From assembly GCA_963842975.1 (NCBI GenBank), contig CAWJIH010000004.1:62001-126000 (forward strand): a stretch of 64,000 bases of DNA. Direction: 5' to 3'. Below the pieces are notes generated by a model that was given only the letters and a program-made list of their open reading frames with translations, was not told the DNA's origin and did no database searches. The stretch comes from JACJWR01 sp963842975. GTDB taxonomy: Bacteria; Actinomycetota; Actinomycetes; S36-B12; UBA10799. The translations under genes and the position numbers were made by a program. Positions within the stretch are counted from its first letter, which is position 1. Each line of letters starts with the position of its first letter. Positions 51,278 through 59,053 of this stretch are shown here, one piece after another.

Positions 51278-52275
51278 CCGGAGTCGCCGGTGTTTCGGCG
51301 GCCAGGTCGTGGGCTCAGCCGCGCATTAGGCAGTGCCGGGGCCGGTAGACGTGCGTTGCTGTCGCCGGCGACACGAGCAAACCGTGGCGAGCCGGACGCC
51401 CAGTCGGCCCGGGCTTCGGCGATGTCCTCGTGGCTGCGGCCGACGAAGTTCCACCACATCACCAATTCCTCAGTCAACGGTGCGCCGCCGAGCAGCAGGA
51501 ATGTCACCGGTTCGGAACTGCTCAACGTAATGTGATCTGCCCCCCAGCCCAGATACCGCAGCGATCCCGCTGGAATCGGCTCGCCGTCGGCGGTCAACAG
51601 CCCATCGAGGGCGAGGATCCCGTATTCGAAATCAGTGCGCAGGGGCAACTGGGCTGCAAAGCCACCCGCAGTGCTCAACTCGACGCCCACGATCGGCGTG
51701 AAGACTTCAGCCGGTGATGTCGCGCCGGCGAAGTCGCCGATGAACACACAAGCCTGGAGGTCGGCGCCGGTGTCGGCGGTCACGCTCACCCTCGGCAGAT
51801 CCGCGTGATGCGCGAAGTGGGGCTCGGTGTGTCGGTGGGACTCAGGCAGCGCGACCCACATCTGGATTCCGCGCAGCGGCGTCGTCTGATCAGACGTCGC
51901 GTATTCGGAGTGGGCGATTCCCCGACCGGAGGTCATGAGGCTCAACTCGCCGGGCGTCACCTCGGCGACCCCGCCAGTACTGTCACGGTGGGCTACCTGA
52001 CCCTGGAGCAGCCAGGTGACGGTCTGCAACCCGGTGTGGGGGTGGGGTGGAACACTCATCAACTCATCGTGCGGGCCCGTGGGCCCATAGTCGTCGACGA
52101 AACACCACGCCCCCAAGGTTCGGATCTCCCGGTGGGGCAGGGTGCGCCGGACCGACATCGCGCGCGGACCACCGAGGGGCACCTCGCGCGGCGCCAGCGT
52201 GATCGGGGCCGGCGATGGGCCGGCGGCAATGGCTGGGCACGAGCTTTCGGCGGGTTGGGTGTCGAGGTTGCTCAT
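51274..52275 (-). CDS. Pirin family protein, second copy
   Basis: A 333-aa bicupin like the pirin at 3.8 kb, with the metal-site pattern PPHPHTGLQTVTWLLQGQVA and HRDSTGGVAEVTPGELSLMT then SGRGIAHSEYA (His residues and Glu). FVDDYGPTGPHDELMSVPPH precedes it. Function as for other pirins is uncertain. It is divergent from the HMA-CDF gene, whose start lies 25 bp away. The two pirins in this window differ clearly and are not a recent duplication. Confidence 0.87.
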   Translation of the reverse strand: MSNLDTQPAESSCPAIAAGPSPAPITLAPREVPLGGPRAMSVRRTLPHREIRTLGAWCFVDDYGPTGPHDELMSVPPHPHTGLQTVTWLLQGQVAHRDSTGGVAEVTPGELSLMTSGRGIAHSEYATSDQTTPLRGIQMWVALPESHRHTEPHFAHHADLPRVSVTADTGADLQACVFIGDFAGATSPAEVFTPIVGVELSTAGGFAAQLPLRTDFEYGILALDGLLTADGEPIPAGSLRYLGWGADHITLSSSEPVTFLLLGGAPLTEELVMWWNFVGRSHEDIAEARADWASGSPRFARVAGDSNARLPAPALPNARLSPRPGRRNTGDSG

Positions 52276-52300
52276 CGCGGCACCATACTCGCGGATCCTG

Positions 52301-53185
52301 ATGAGTCACACTTGGAACATGTCGACCGACTACCTCCGCACGTTGTATTCGGTGCCTGCCATGGACTGTGCAGCCGAGGAGCAAATGGTGCGGATGGCGC
52401 TGGGCGCTGTGCCCGAGGTAGTTGAGGTCGGGGTGGATCTGCGGACCCGAGAGGTCCAGGTGACCCACGCCCCGCCAACTGAGCAGGTGACGCAGGCGCT
52501 GGTCTCGCTTGGCTTTGGTGCGCGCGAACTCGGACACGAGGTGGTGGCGGCCCCGGCGACACCAGTAGCAGTCGCCAGCGATGTCGGTGCGAACGGCCGC
52601 CCCGCAGCCAACGCAGCCAACGCAGCAAACGGGCAACAGTCGAGCCAGCGACGAGTGCTCATGGTCGTGCTGATCATCAACGCCACGATGTTTGCCGGTG
52701 AACTCCTCGCGGGCCTGTGGGCGCAATCCACCGGCCTGGTGGCGGATTCCCTCGACATGCTCGCCGATGCCTTCGTCTACGCCATGGTGCTCGCGGCGGT
52801 GGGAGGTTCGTTGACCCGCCAACGTCGGGCCGCCCAGGTCTCTGGATGGCTGATGCTGGGCTTGGCGTTGCTGGTGCTGGTGGATGTGGTGCGACGAGTG
52901 ATCATGGGCAGTGAACCGGTGTCGCTGGTGATGATCCTGGTGGGTGTGCTGGCGCTCGTGGCTAATGTCACCAGCATTGTGCTGCTGTCGGGGCATCGCG
53001 AAGGCGGCGCGCATTTGCGTGCCAGCTGGATCTTCACCACCCGTGATGCGCTGGCAAATGCCGGTGTGGTCGTGGCCGGCATCCTGGTGCTGGCCACCGG
53101 CTCAGCGGTCCCGGATCTGATCGCCGGCGTTGTCATCGCCAGTCTGGTGGGCACCGGCGCCGTGCGCATCCTGCGGTTGCGCTGA
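52301..53185 (+). CDS. Cation transporter (CDF) with N-terminal HMA-like domain
   Basis: A 294-aa protein. The N-terminal HMA-like fold (TLYSVPAMDCAAEEQMVRMA, then VPEVVEVGVDLRTREVQVTH) carries AMDCAAEE in place of the classical CxxC. The membrane part from about 118 (VLMVVLIINATMFAGELLAG, then LVADSLDMLADAFVYAMVLA) has the CDF DSLDMLADA site and TRDALANAGVVVA, so Asp-rich rather than His-based ligands. Heavy-metal efflux is likely. ATG 52301 or 52319 may be the start. The 3' end overlaps the convergent MFS gene by 84 bp. Confidence 0.8.
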   Translation: MSHTWNMSTDYLRTLYSVPAMDCAAEEQMVRMALGAVPEVVEVGVDLRTREVQVTHAPPTEQVTQALVSLGFGARELGHEVVAAPATPVAVASDVGANGRPAANAANAANGQQSSQRRVLMVVLIINATMFAGELLAGLWAQSTGLVADSLDMLADAFVYAMVLAAVGGSLTRQRRAAQVSGWLMLGLALLVLVDVVRRVIMGSEPVSLVMILVGVLALVANVTSIVLLSGHREGGAHLRASWIFTTRDALANAGVVVAGILVLATGSAVPDLIAGVVIASLVGTGAVRILRLR

Positions 53186-54721
53186 GTCCGCGGGATCGCG
53201 CGACTGCTGCAGTTCCGATCCGTCCTGGGAGTGCGTGGGGGTGCCGCGGGCTGGGATTGTGCGCGCAGCGGCGACGGCGCCCAGGCTCAACAGCAGCCCG
53301 GCCACGATGGCGGTGATCATGATCCCCGAGGTGAACGCTTCACTGGCTGCGGCCAGGATGCCCGCCGCCTGGTCTGCGGGCAGGCCGGCGATGGCCTCGG
53401 GTACCTGTGAGATCGACTCCGCAGTTGCGGACGCAGCGTCCGGTGGGGTCCCGGCCGGAAGGTTCAGCAGCCACTGGTACGACATGGTGAGCAGGCTTCC
53501 CATCAGCGCGATCCCCATCGCGGTGCCCAACTCGAATGACGTCTCCGAGACTCCGGTGGCGGCCCCCACCCGAGCCGGGGGAGCCACCTTCAGGACCAGA
53601 TCGGCAGCAGTGGTCAGCACCGTCGCGATGCCGAAGCCGAGCATCGCCAGCGGGATGACCATGGTCCAGTACGGCATGGCGGCAAGCGGGCCGACAGCTA
53701 TGAGTCCCACGGAACTGCAGGTCATGCCGGTGAGTAGTACCCGGCGGGCCCCGAAACGGCGGAGAAGTCGACCAGTCTGGGGTGCGACCACCATCGACAC
53801 CAGGGACACGGGCAGCAGCGAGAGGCCGGTGCGCAGGGGCGAGTACCCGGCTACCGCCTGGAAGAAGATGGGGAGGAAGAAGAGCGCGCCGGTCACTGCG
53901 AAGACAACACTGAACTGAGCCAACACCGCGGCCGAGAACGCAGGTATCCGGAACAGCCCGAAGTCCAGCAACGGTACCTTCAGGCGGAACTGCCGACGGG
54001 CGAAAACTAGGAGCAGCGGAATGGCAATCGCCAACCCGACGTAGGCCTCCCACTGTGCGAAGCCGCGGTGGGCGAGTTCGGTGATGCCGAAGACCGCAAG
54101 CAGGATCCCGAAGGTGGACAGCACGATCGAGGTCACGTCGATGGGTTGCTTGGCGTCGCCGCGGGACTCGGGTAGGGCCCAGGCGCCGACCCCGACGATG
54201 AACATCACCACTGGCACGTTGATCAGCAACACGGATCCCCAGTAGTAGTGCTCAAGCAGGAAACCCGCCAGCGAGGGGCCGACCGAGGCCCCGGCCGAAC
54301 CCGCGGCGCTCCAGAACCCGATCGCTTTGGTGCGTTGCCGTGTGTCGGTGAAGACGGTCCGAATCAATGCCAACGTGGGTGGCATGAGCCCAGCCCCGGC
54401 CATGCCCTGAAGCGCGCGGGCGGCGATCAGCAGATTCGGATCAGTCGCCAGCGCAGCGGCAACGCTCATGATGCCGAATCCGATTGCCGCGAAAATGAGC
54501 AGTCGCTTGCGGCCGATCCGATCCCCGACGTTGCCCATCGTCACCAGCAACCCGGCCAACATGAACGAATAGATGTCGCCGACCCACAGGACCTGGGTGT
54601 AAGTGGGGTTGAGCTGCTCGGTGATTTGCGGAACCGCGATGGACAACACAGTGCCGTCGACCGCCACCAGGAATACCGCCGAGGACAGCGCAGCAAGTGC
54701 CGCGATCTGTCGGCGGGTCAT
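53102..54721 (-). CDS. MFS drug exporter, DHA2 (EmrB/QacA) family
   Basis: A 539-aa 14-segment exporter. AALSSAVFLVAVDGTVLSIA opens the first segment. MGNVGDRIGRKRLLIFAAIG is motif A, GSAGASVGPSLAGFLLEHYY motif C, and SMVVAPQTGRLLRRFGARRV a later loop. The C-terminal tail is disordered and Gln-rich, and 84 bp of it overlap the CDF gene. ATG 54721 starts the conserved part; a GTG six codons upstream is possible. Substrate not predictable. Not closely similar to the other DHA2 protein at 14.3 kb. Confidence 0.86.
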   Translation of the reverse strand: MTRRQIAALAALSSAVFLVAVDGTVLSIAVPQITEQLNPTYTQVLWVGDIYSFMLAGLLVTMGNVGDRIGRKRLLIFAAIGFGIMSVAAALATDPNLLIAARALQGMAGAGLMPPTLALIRTVFTDTRQRTKAIGFWSAAGSAGASVGPSLAGFLLEHYYWGSVLLINVPVVMFIVGVGAWALPESRGDAKQPIDVTSIVLSTFGILLAVFGITELAHRGFAQWEAYVGLAIAIPLLLVFARRQFRLKVPLLDFGLFRIPAFSAAVLAQFSVVFAVTGALFFLPIFFQAVAGYSPLRTGLSLLPVSLVSMVVAPQTGRLLRRFGARRVLLTGMTCSSVGLIAVGPLAAMPYWTMVIPLAMLGFGIATVLTTAADLVLKVAPPARVGAATGVSETSFELGTAMGIALMGSLLTMSYQWLLNLPAGTPPDAASATAESISQVPEAIAGLPADQAAGILAAASEAFTSGIMITAIVAGLLLSLGAVAAARTIPARGTPTHSQDGSELQQSRDPADSAQPQDAHGAGAHQTGDDNAGDQIRDR

Positions 54722-54767
54722 GGGTGGGTGAGCGGGCACGGCTCAGACTGACATGGCGCGTGGTTGG

Positions 54768-56006
54768 TTACTTCGCTGGGGCGCCAGATTCGACCGGCGC
54801 CTCGGCCTCGGCGCCACTCACTCCCAGCAGGCGGGCGACGCCGGATGCGGTGAGGCTGTAGAACGTCACCGTTCCGGCCACGACGAGGAAAGTGATGGGC
54901 AGCAGTAACTCGCCAGTGGGGACCTTCCCTTGCAGCAGGGCAGCGCTGAAACTGGCCGCGGTCGCTGCAGCCACGATGCCGCGCGGCGCCATCCAGCCGA
55001 TGAATAGCCGCTCGCGCCAACTCAGCCGGGACCGGCGTCCAGTCAGCAACCACACCATCGCCGGGCGCACCACCAATACCAGAATCGCCACCAACACGAC
55101 GGACGGCAGAATGAGCCCACTCAGCGAGGCAGGCGTCACGGAGGCCGAAATCGCCACGAAGAGCACACCGATGGAGATGCTCACCAGGACGTCGAAGAAT
55201 GGCCGCACTCGGGCCAAGCCGGGCCCAGCCAGTTTGGGCGTGGCCATGCCCATGAGAAGCGCGGTCAGCAGGCCCGAGTCTTCGGACAGGGCGTTCGCAA
55301 GCCCGGCCATCAGGATGGCTGAGCCGAACAGCACTTGCGTGCCCATCAGGTCCGAGCCTCGCGCAAGATGCAGGCCGCCGCGAATCAACACGATGCCAAC
55401 CACGGCCATGACCGTTCCGACGAGCAGGCTCTCCAGGAACTCGCTGATTCCGGCAGCGAGGCTCCCCAGGCCCGACGACCGCACGCCAGCGAAGACGATC
55501 ACTGCGATCAAGGCACCCACCGGATCGACCAGGGTCCCCTCCCACGCCAAGATTCGCCGGATCCGTTGCTCCGGTTTGATGAACTCCAACAGTGGCCCCA
55601 CGACCGTGGGCCCGGAAACGATCAGGATGGCGCCGAGCAGGATGGCGATGTTCAACTCGATGTCGAATAGCCAGTAGGCAGCCAGCGCGGCGCAGGCCCA
55701 GGTGATGGGGCCGCCAATCCACACCAGCCGTCCGACGAGGCGGTGATCCGCTCGCTCCATCGGTTGGTCGAAGAGTTCCAGGCCGCCGTGGAAAAGGATC
55801 AGCGCGACTGCTAACCCGACCATGGGGGAGAAGAGGTCGCCGAAGGTCGCCGCCGGATCTAGGTAACTGATCGAGGCCCCGGCGATGAAGCCGGCCGGGA
55901 GCAGCAACAGCAGACTGGGCAGATTGATTTTCCGGGCAACCAGTTGGCTGATGGTTGCCAGACCCACCACGATGGCACTGCTGGCGAAGATCTCGGCGGA
56001 TTCCAT
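54768..56006 (-). CDS. Na+/H+ antiporter (CPA family)
   Basis: A 412-aa monovalent cation/proton antiporter with about twelve segments. LVARKINLPSLLLLLPAGFI, then LAVALILFHGGLELF in segment 3, and ILIVSGPTVVGPLLEFI, whose GPTVVGP is a CPA1-type signature. The ion-site Asp pair is likely in WEGTLVDPVGALIAVIVFAG. No cytosolic RCK/TrkA domain is attached. Divergent from a zincin gene and 46 bp after the MFS start on the same strand. Confidence 0.85.
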   Translation of the reverse strand: MESAEIFASSAIVVGLATISQLVARKINLPSLLLLLPAGFIAGASISYLDPAATFGDLFSPMVGLAVALILFHGGLELFDQPMERADHRLVGRLVWIGGPITWACAALAAYWLFDIELNIAILLGAILIVSGPTVVGPLLEFIKPEQRIRRILAWEGTLVDPVGALIAVIVFAGVRSSGLGSLAAGISEFLESLLVGTVMAVVGIVLIRGGLHLARGSDLMGTQVLFGSAILMAGLANALSEDSGLLTALLMGMATPKLAGPGLARVRPFFDVLVSISIGVLFVAISASVTPASLSGLILPSVVLVAILVLVVRPAMVWLLTGRRSRLSWRERLFIGWMAPRGIVAAATAASFSAALLQGKVPTGELLLPITFLVVAGTVTFYSLTASGVARLLGVSGAEAEAPVESGAPAK

Positions 56007-56045
56007 TCGCGCACCTTACTGTGGGGTGAGCACCCGAGGAGGACG

Positions 56046-56393
56046 ATGATCGACATCGATGAGGCGACCTTCGTCGAATTCGTCGACGAAGCACTTGCGG
56101 AGATTCCGCCGCAACTGGCCTCGATGATGAGCAACGTCGAGGTGATGGTGGTCGACCGGCACGACGACGAGCCGGATCTGCTCGGGCTCTACGAAGGGAT
56201 CCCGCTGACCGAACGTGGCGACACCTACGCTGGCGCGCTACCAGATCGAATCATGATTTACCGGCTGCCAATCTTGGGGATGTGCGACACGGTCTTCGAT
56301 GTGATCGACGAAGTGCGAATCACCGTGATCCATGAAATCGCTCACCACTTTGGGATCGACGACGAGTCGCTGCACGAGTGGGGCTGGGGCTGA
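56046..56393 (+). CDS. Minimal zincin-like metallopeptidase family protein
   Basis: A 115-aa protein with the zinc motif HEIAHHFGIDD (HExxH plus downstream Asp) near its C-terminus and the preceding VFDVIDEVRITVI strand. It belongs to the small zincin_1 family widespread in actinobacteria; members are predicted metallopeptidases without a known substrate. The start at 56046 has GAGGAGG just upstream; a longer reading from 55944 overlaps the divergent antiporter start. Cytosolic. Confidence 0.85.
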   Translation: MIDIDEATFVEFVDEALAEIPPQLASMMSNVEVMVVDRHDDEPDLLGLYEGIPLTERGDTYAGALPDRIMIYRLPILGMCDTVFDVIDEVRITVIHEIAHHFGIDDESLHEWGWG

Positions 56394-56403
56394 CGAGCGC
56401 CGC

Positions 56404-56868
56404 TCAGACCCATTTGGCGAGCCACAGGGCCTCGCCGATCAACTCCAGGTTCGCCAACTCCGACTGCGCCTCGTCGACGTGGTGCTCCTCTTCCTTGAGC
56501 AACTCTTCGGCGAGAACCCGGCTGCCGGGGTCACCGGCTTCGGTGCAAATCGCCACAGCGCGCTGGTAGCGGTCGACGGCCCCAAGTTCCATCTCGTAGT
56601 TCAGCTTGAACTGTTCCACCGCGGATTCCCCGACGCCCACTGGGAACAGTCGCTGCATGTTCGGTACCCCGTCGAGGAAGAGGATCCGTTCGATGATCAC
56701 CTCGGCATGCTTCATCTCACCGATCGACTCGTCGTAGTACTCCTTGGCCAGCTTCGCCAGACCCCAGTCAGCAGCCATCTTGGAGGCGATGAAGTATTGA
56801 TTGACCGCGGTCATTTCAGCGGTCAGGGCCTCGTTGAGGATTTCGATGACGCGGGGGTCTCCCTGCAT
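56404..56868 (-). CDS. bfr: Bacterioferritin
   Basis: A 154-aa ferritin-like protein storing iron in a 24-mer shell. Family start MQGDPRVIEILNEALTAEMT. Ferroxidase residues: Glu in EMTAVNQYF, Glu/His in SIGEMKHAEVI, Glu/His in LKEEEHHVDEA; the heme Met sits in the GEMKHA region. GGGAGC lies 6 nt before ATG 56868, so the longer reading to 56889 is not needed. Downstream of bfd in an iron-controlled operon. Confidence 0.93.
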   Translation of the reverse strand: MQGDPRVIEILNEALTAEMTAVNQYFIASKMAADWGLAKLAKEYYDESIGEMKHAEVIIERILFLDGVPNMQRLFPVGVGESAVEQFKLNYEMELGAVDRYQRAVAICTEAGDPGSRVLAEELLKEEEHHVDEAQSELANLELIGEALWLAKWV

Positions 56869-56885
56869 GGCGGTGCTCCCTTGGA

Positions 56886-57125
56886 TCAAGCGTGGGTGGA
56901 CACTAACGATTCGTTACCCGACATTAGCGCACGGAAGGCACATGGCTCTGCCCCACAGCCGCCGTTGTGGCCCTCACCAAGGAGTCGGCAGATCATCGGT
57001 CGGCAGCCGCCACATCCTCCGCCAGCCCCGCAGGCATCGGAAACCTCATTGATCGTCGTGGCGCCCGAGGCGATCGCCGCGCGCACACTGGCATCGTTCA
57101 CTGCGGCGCAGTGGCAGACGAGCAT
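56886..57125 (-). CDS. bfd: Bacterioferritin-associated ferredoxin-like protein (Bfd)
   Basis: A 79-aa [2Fe-2S] Bfd domain: LVCHCAAVNDASVRAAIASG at the N-terminus and DACGAGGGCGGCRPMICRLL holding the CxH/CxC ... CxxC-type cluster ligands. It helps release iron from bacterioferritin by electron transfer. Begins 30 bp downstream of a 19-bp iron box and is followed by bfr with an 18-bp gap, so the two form an operon. The C-terminal tail has extra cysteines. Confidence 0.88.
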   Translation of the reverse strand: MLVCHCAAVNDASVRAAIASGATTINEVSDACGAGGGCGGCRPMICRLLGEGHNGGCGAEPCAFRALMSGNESLVSTHA

Positions 57126-57154
57126 GGTTTCCCTTCGAGTCGACTCCGCATTTG

Positions 57155-57173
57155 TTAGGTAAGCCTAACCTAT
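57155..57173. promoter_or_regulatory. DtxR/IdeR iron box
   Basis: TTAGGTAAGCCTAACCTAT matches the DtxR/IdeR 19-bp consensus (TTAGGTTAGGCTAACCTAA) at 16 of 19 positions and keeps its inverted symmetry. It lies 29 bp upstream of bfd. In mycobacteria IdeR activates bacterioferritin genes and represses uptake genes, so here the box probably links iron storage to iron level. Confidence 0.85.
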
Positions 57174-57214
57174 GGGTTGAAGGGGCGTCCAGAGTGCGGC
57201 GGAACCGGGCTCAC

Positions 57215-57490
57215 TCACCCGAGTCGGCGGTGCTCACCTTCGCCGGCATCGTCATCGGCGGACTCGTCTTCGTCTTCGTCGCCGTCATCATAGATATCGG
57301 CGTACGGATCTTCGTACTCGTCGTATTCATCGTCGAAACTGTCGTCCTCTTCACGGGTGGTTCCGTGGTGCTGCTCACCGGCGGCACCGGACAACTCTTG
57401 GCGCAGGGCATCAAGATCCATCGACGGTGTGGAGTACTTCAACCGCCGTGCGACTTTGGTCTGCTTCGCCTTCGCTCGGCCGCGCCCCAT
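57215..57490 (-). CDS. DUF3073 protein
   Basis: A 91-aa protein typical of actinobacterial DUF3073: the basic start MGRGRAKAKQTKVARRLKYS and STPSMDLDALRQELSGA, then a strongly acidic Asp/Glu tail. GAGGGGGT precedes ATG 57490; the longer reading to 57532 is not supported. Function unknown. It is commonly encoded next to bldC-like and purine genes, as here. Confidence 0.87.
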   Translation of the reverse strand: MGRGRAKAKQTKVARRLKYSTPSMDLDALRQELSGAAGEQHHGTTREEDDSFDDEYDEYEDPYADIYDDGDEDEDESADDDAGEGEHRRLG

Positions 57491-57689
57491 GGCTCGACCC
57501 CCTCGTAGGTGATGGACTAGGCAACGTGGCACGAGCCTACCTCCTCAAATGCGATGAGGACACACGGGTCAGGTAGTTCGCTGTGATCCGGTTGCGGGTC
57601 GTTGGATCGGCTGCGAGACTTCGGAACGCAAGCACTCGGCGCGGTCGGGTGTCGCAACCAAATCGATCCAGCCATCGCCGGGAGGTGTC

Positions 57690-57953
57690 ATGAGCGCCGA
57701 AACCCCACTCCCGCAAACTGCCCCTCCGGCAGCCGCGGCGGCCGAAGATCTCGGGCCGCTGCTCACCCCTGGTGAGGTGGCGAAACTTTTCCACGTCAAC
57801 CCGCGAACAGTCACCCGCTGGGCCCGCTCGGGCAAGATCACCAGCGTCAAGACACTGGGCGGGCACCGGCGGTACCTGCAGCGCGAGATCGAAGTCCTGC
57901 TCAACCCAGCGCCGGCCCAGTCGGCGCCCTCGAGCGTCGTCGCGCCTCGCTGA
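57690..57953 (+). CDS. bldC: BldC-like MerR-type HTH regulator
   Basis: An 87-aa single-domain DNA-binding protein with the MerR-type winged helix: LLTPGEVAKLFHVNPRTVTR and WARSGKITSVKTLGGHRRYL (about residues 27-66). This is the classical BldC sequence pattern, including HVNPRTVTRWARSGK. BldC controls development and many other genes in streptomycetes by cooperative binding to tandem repeats. GGAGGT precedes the ATG. The neighbouring DUF3073 and purM-purF genes give the gene order often seen for bldC. Confidence 0.9.
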   Translation: MSAETPLPQTAPPAAAAAEDLGPLLTPGEVAKLFHVNPRTVTRWARSGKITSVKTLGGHRRYLQREIEVLLNPAPAQSAPSSVVAPR

Positions 57954-57961
57954 GGCCGCCC

Positions 57962-59053
57962 TCAGCGGTAGTTGTTCACCAGTCGGGCTGCGCCGCCGGA
58001 GCCGCCCTTGGCCGAGGCGTCGCCCGATTCGGCGATCTCCCGGCGTCGGACCGATCCCACGATCGTGGTGGGTACTCCGCGCGATTCGAGAACAGACACA
58101 GTCCGGTCTGCGGCATCGGCGGCCACCACCGCCACCATCCCCAGCCCCATGTTGAAGGTTGCTTCCACATCCGTGCCACTGAGGTTACCCAGGTCTCGGA
58201 TGAGGGTGAAGATCGCTGGCGGCGTCCAGGTCTGGCGGTCGATGTCCGCAATTCGGTCAGCTGGCAGCACACGAGCGATGTTGGCCGCGATACCGCCGCC
58301 GGTGATGTGCGAAAACGCGTGCAGGTCCGGCCCCAGCGCCGCGTGCAGGGCGAGGCAGTCCTGGGCGTAGATGCGGGTGGGTTCGAGGAGTTCTTCGCCA
58401 AGTGTTCGACCAAGTTCGGCCACATCGCGGTCGAGGCCCCAGCTGGTGTCCGCGAGCAGCACCTTGCGTGCCAGCGAGTATCCGTTGGAGTGCAGACCGC
58501 TGGCGGCCATCGCCACCAACACGTCACCGGCGGCCACCCGCTCCGGGCCGAGTACCTCATCGGCTTCCACCACGCCGGTGCCGGCCCCGGCAACGTCGTA
58601 TTCGTCGGGCGCGAGCAGCCCGGGATGTTCGGCGGTTTCGCCGCCCACCAGGGCACATCCGGCCTGCACACAGCCCTCGGCGATGCCGGTGACAATCGCC
58701 GCGATTCGCTCGGGGACCACGGCACCGCAGGCGATGTAGTCGGTCATGAAGAGCGGTTCCGCGCCGCACACCACCAGATCGTCCACCACCATGGCGACAA
58801 GGTCCTGGCCGATGGTGTGGTGGATGTCCATCGCCTGGGCGATCGCGACTTTAGTGCCGACCCCGTCGGTGGAGGTGGCAAGCAGCGGGCGGGTGTAGCC
58901 ATGCAGCGCCGAGGCATCGAACAGGCCGGCAAATCCGCCGAAGCCCCCCACAACCTCCGGACGGGTGGCCCGGGCCACCGAGGATCTCATCAACTGCACG
59001 GCCCGCTCGCCCGCTTCAGTGTCGACGCCAGCCGCGGCGTAGGCGTTGCTCAT
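57962..59053 (-). CDS. purM: Phosphoribosylformylglycinamidine cyclo-ligase
   Basis: A 363-aa AIR synthetase, fifth step of purine synthesis. TSTDGVGTKVAIAQAMDIHH, then IGQDLVAMVVDDLVVCGAEP and LFMTDYIACG, are the nucleotide/active-site motifs of the first half. ASGLHSNGYSLARKVLL and HITGGGIAANIARVLP follow in the second half. ATG overlaps the purF stop (ATGA), so both enzymes are made together. The C-terminus has an Ala/Gly-rich tail. Confidence 0.95.
   Translation of the reverse strand: MSNAYAAAGVDTEAGERAVQLMRSSVARATRPEVVGGFGGFAGLFDASALHGYTRPLLATSTDGVGTKVAIAQAMDIHHTIGQDLVAMVVDDLVVCGAEPLFMTDYIACGAVVPERIAAIVTGIAEGCVQAGCALVGGETAEHPGLLAPDEYDVAGAGTGVVEADEVLGPERVAAGDVLVAMAASGLHSNGYSLARKVLLADTSWGLDRDVAELGRTLGEELLEPTRIYAQDCLALHAALGPDLHAFSHITGGGIAANIARVLPADRIADIDRQTWTPPAIFTLIRDLGNLSGTDVEATFNMGLGMVAVVAADAADRTVSVLESRGVPTTIVGSVRRREIAESGDASAKGGSGGAARLVNNYR

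Noticed and set aside
54248..54751. Plus-strand frame opposite the MFS gene
   Set aside because: Antisense of membrane codons; no motif and no ribosome site.
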